Program-made: the position numbers and the translations under genes
NCBI RefSeq assembly: GCF_000526495.1
Contig: NZ_JAGE01000001.1
Span: forward strand, 2,012,501-2,076,500
Origin: Ruminiclostridium josui JCM 17888
Lineage (GTDB): Bacteria; Bacillota; Clostridia; Acetivibrionales; DSM-1351
DNA: 64,000 nucleotides
Direction: 5' to 3'
Shown here: positions 63,519 through 64,000 of the stretch, piece by piece
How the letters are laid out: each line of letters opens with the position of its first letter
Numbering within the stretch: the stretch's first letter is position 1
The notes under the pieces: generated by a model
The model's database searches: none
Seen by the model: only the letters and a program-made list of their open reading frames with translations
What the model was told of the DNA's origin: nothing

Positions 63519-63569
63519 GCACCCATTTATCAGGAATTATTATAAATTATATACTGAGGTGCTTTTTTT
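63519..63569 (+). terminator. Probable terminator of the DUF350 operon
   Basis: GCACC and GGTGC close a loop with an inner CAG/CTG pairing, and TTTTTTT follows; stem is short for the loop size. Confidence 0.5.
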
Positions 63570-63640
63570 CTGTCCTAAAATACACTAGGTCACTTGAAAT
63601 TTACTTGAAATAAATACATAAATTGTAATGATAATATCTC

Positions 63641-63669
63641 TTGATATGGGACAACATTTAAGTTATAAT
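63641..63669 (+). promoter_or_regulatory. Promoter of the SRP RNA gene
   Basis: TTGATA (63641-63646), 17 bases, perfect TATAAT (63664-63669); leaves about 57 bases of 5' precursor. Confidence 0.8.
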
Positions 63670-63732
63670 GTTAAAAGTGCACTGAACTTATTTGGTTTAT
63701 GAGTTCGGGAATACATTAAAAGAGCCAGTTTT

Positions 63733-64000
63733 GGCCGTACTAGACGGGGAGGCAGCGGTGCCCTGTACCTGCAATCCGCTATAGCAGGGTTGAATTCCCG
63801 TTTGAGGTTTTAGCGTGTAGTGCCAGCCCTTTACAAGTGGCAATGACAATTTGGTCTTGCGCAATAGAATTCTGTGAACCTCGTCAGGTCCGGAAGGAAG
63901 CAGCGATAAGCAGTAAATTCTGTGTGCCGCTAGGTTACCTGATTAGAGCTAACTGTAAAGGTAACGGCTATATGCTTCTATCGATGATGGGTGTACGGCC
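63733..64000 (+). ncRNA. ffs: Large signal recognition particle RNA (scRNA)
   Basis: About 268 bases. Begins GGCCGTAC and ends GTACGGCC, the closing helix. The 5' Alu-like domain has the conserved GGGGAGGCAGCGGTGCCCTG and CTGCAATCCGCTATAGCAGGG, and the apical S-domain has the Ffh-binding loop GTCAGGTCCGGAAGGAAGCAGC. This is the long firmicute form with an Alu domain. The helix closes at the last window base, so the mature 3' end is at or just past 64000. Confidence 0.95.

Larger units (their letters stand above)
63336..63732. other. Intergenic region before the SRP RNA
   Basis: About 397 bases without an ORF. It holds a weak terminator (GCACC at 63519-63523 with GGTGC at 63558-63562, then T7) for the preceding operon and the SRP RNA promoter at 63641-63669. 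Confidence 0.55.

Noticed and set aside
1-64000. CRISPR array
   Set aside because: No regularly spaced short direct repeats were found; the only iterated motifs are the IS30 end repeats and the paired repeats listed.

Overview
The window looks like chromosome of a mesophilic, spore-forming, cellulolytic clostridium of the Ruminiclostridium (Clostridium cellulolyticum) type. It is AT-rich, has strong Shine-Dalgarno sites with many TTG/GTG starts, a sporulation protease (yabG), a Firmicutes-type large SRP RNA, and a GH9-CBM3c-dockerin cellulase whose dockerin carries AI at the specificity positions. Species is not proven from the sequence alone.

Layout. 0-4.7 kb: two-HD phosphohydrolase, an ABC exporter pair and a membrane protein. 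5-10.5 kb: sugar ABC importer (binding protein, hairpin, two permeases) with a GH3 glycosidase, an oligosaccharide uptake and cleavage operon. 10.6-13.9 kb: orphan NusG paralogue (LoaP type), a nested structured RNA, a divergent MetRS-like protein with a degenerate KMSKS loop, and a 36-codon Lys-rich gene closed by a strong terminator. 14-24.4 kb: NCS2 purine permease, CE7 acetyl esterase, tandem P-loop ATPase, GTP-type PEPCK, ThuA protein, uxaC and yyaL.

24.4-31.1 kb is a foreign-looking island. It is bracketed by a 92-bp perfect direct repeat lying inside the 5' part of yyaL, and beyond the right copy lies a diverged second yyaL 5' end. It carries a small DUF6809-like gene behind a hairpin-masked ribosome site, a small RNA gene with a near-perfect promoter and cloverleaf-like fold, a truncated DUF262 gene abutting a large serine recombinase, and an ECF sigma / anti-sigma / secreted protein / membrane subtilase cassette. 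An IS30-family element with an apparent 12-bp target duplication follows (31.28-32.96 kb).

33-46 kb: cyclase and kinase pair, gene remnants, beta-lactamase-fold hydrolase, ClC transporter, a secreted CBM3 plus caspase-like peptidase, an AraC fusion regulator with a methyltransferase, a kinase frameshifted in a G/C tract, a GntR-ABC operon and tRNA-Ser(CGA). 46-49 kb: GNAT remnant, a 447-bp element with 25-bp perfect terminal inverted repeats, and a second ECF/anti-sigma/secreted-protein cassette. 49-56 kb: DUF4352 lipoprotein, NagZ-like GH3, putP, Nudix and the GH9 cellulase, then a ~210-bp imperfect palindrome. 56-64 kb: dienelactone hydrolase, an ArsR/HMA/P1B-ATPase metal-efflux operon whose ATPase is frameshifted in an A7 tract, yabG, a Ser-rich/DUF2491-like/DUF350 envelope operon and the SRP RNA ending at the window edge.

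Main themes: polysaccharide capture and intracellular breakdown (ABC importer, GH3, CE7, uxaC, GH9), envelope and export systems, and accessory DNA with two ECF modules. All assignments are by reading motifs; no database search was run.
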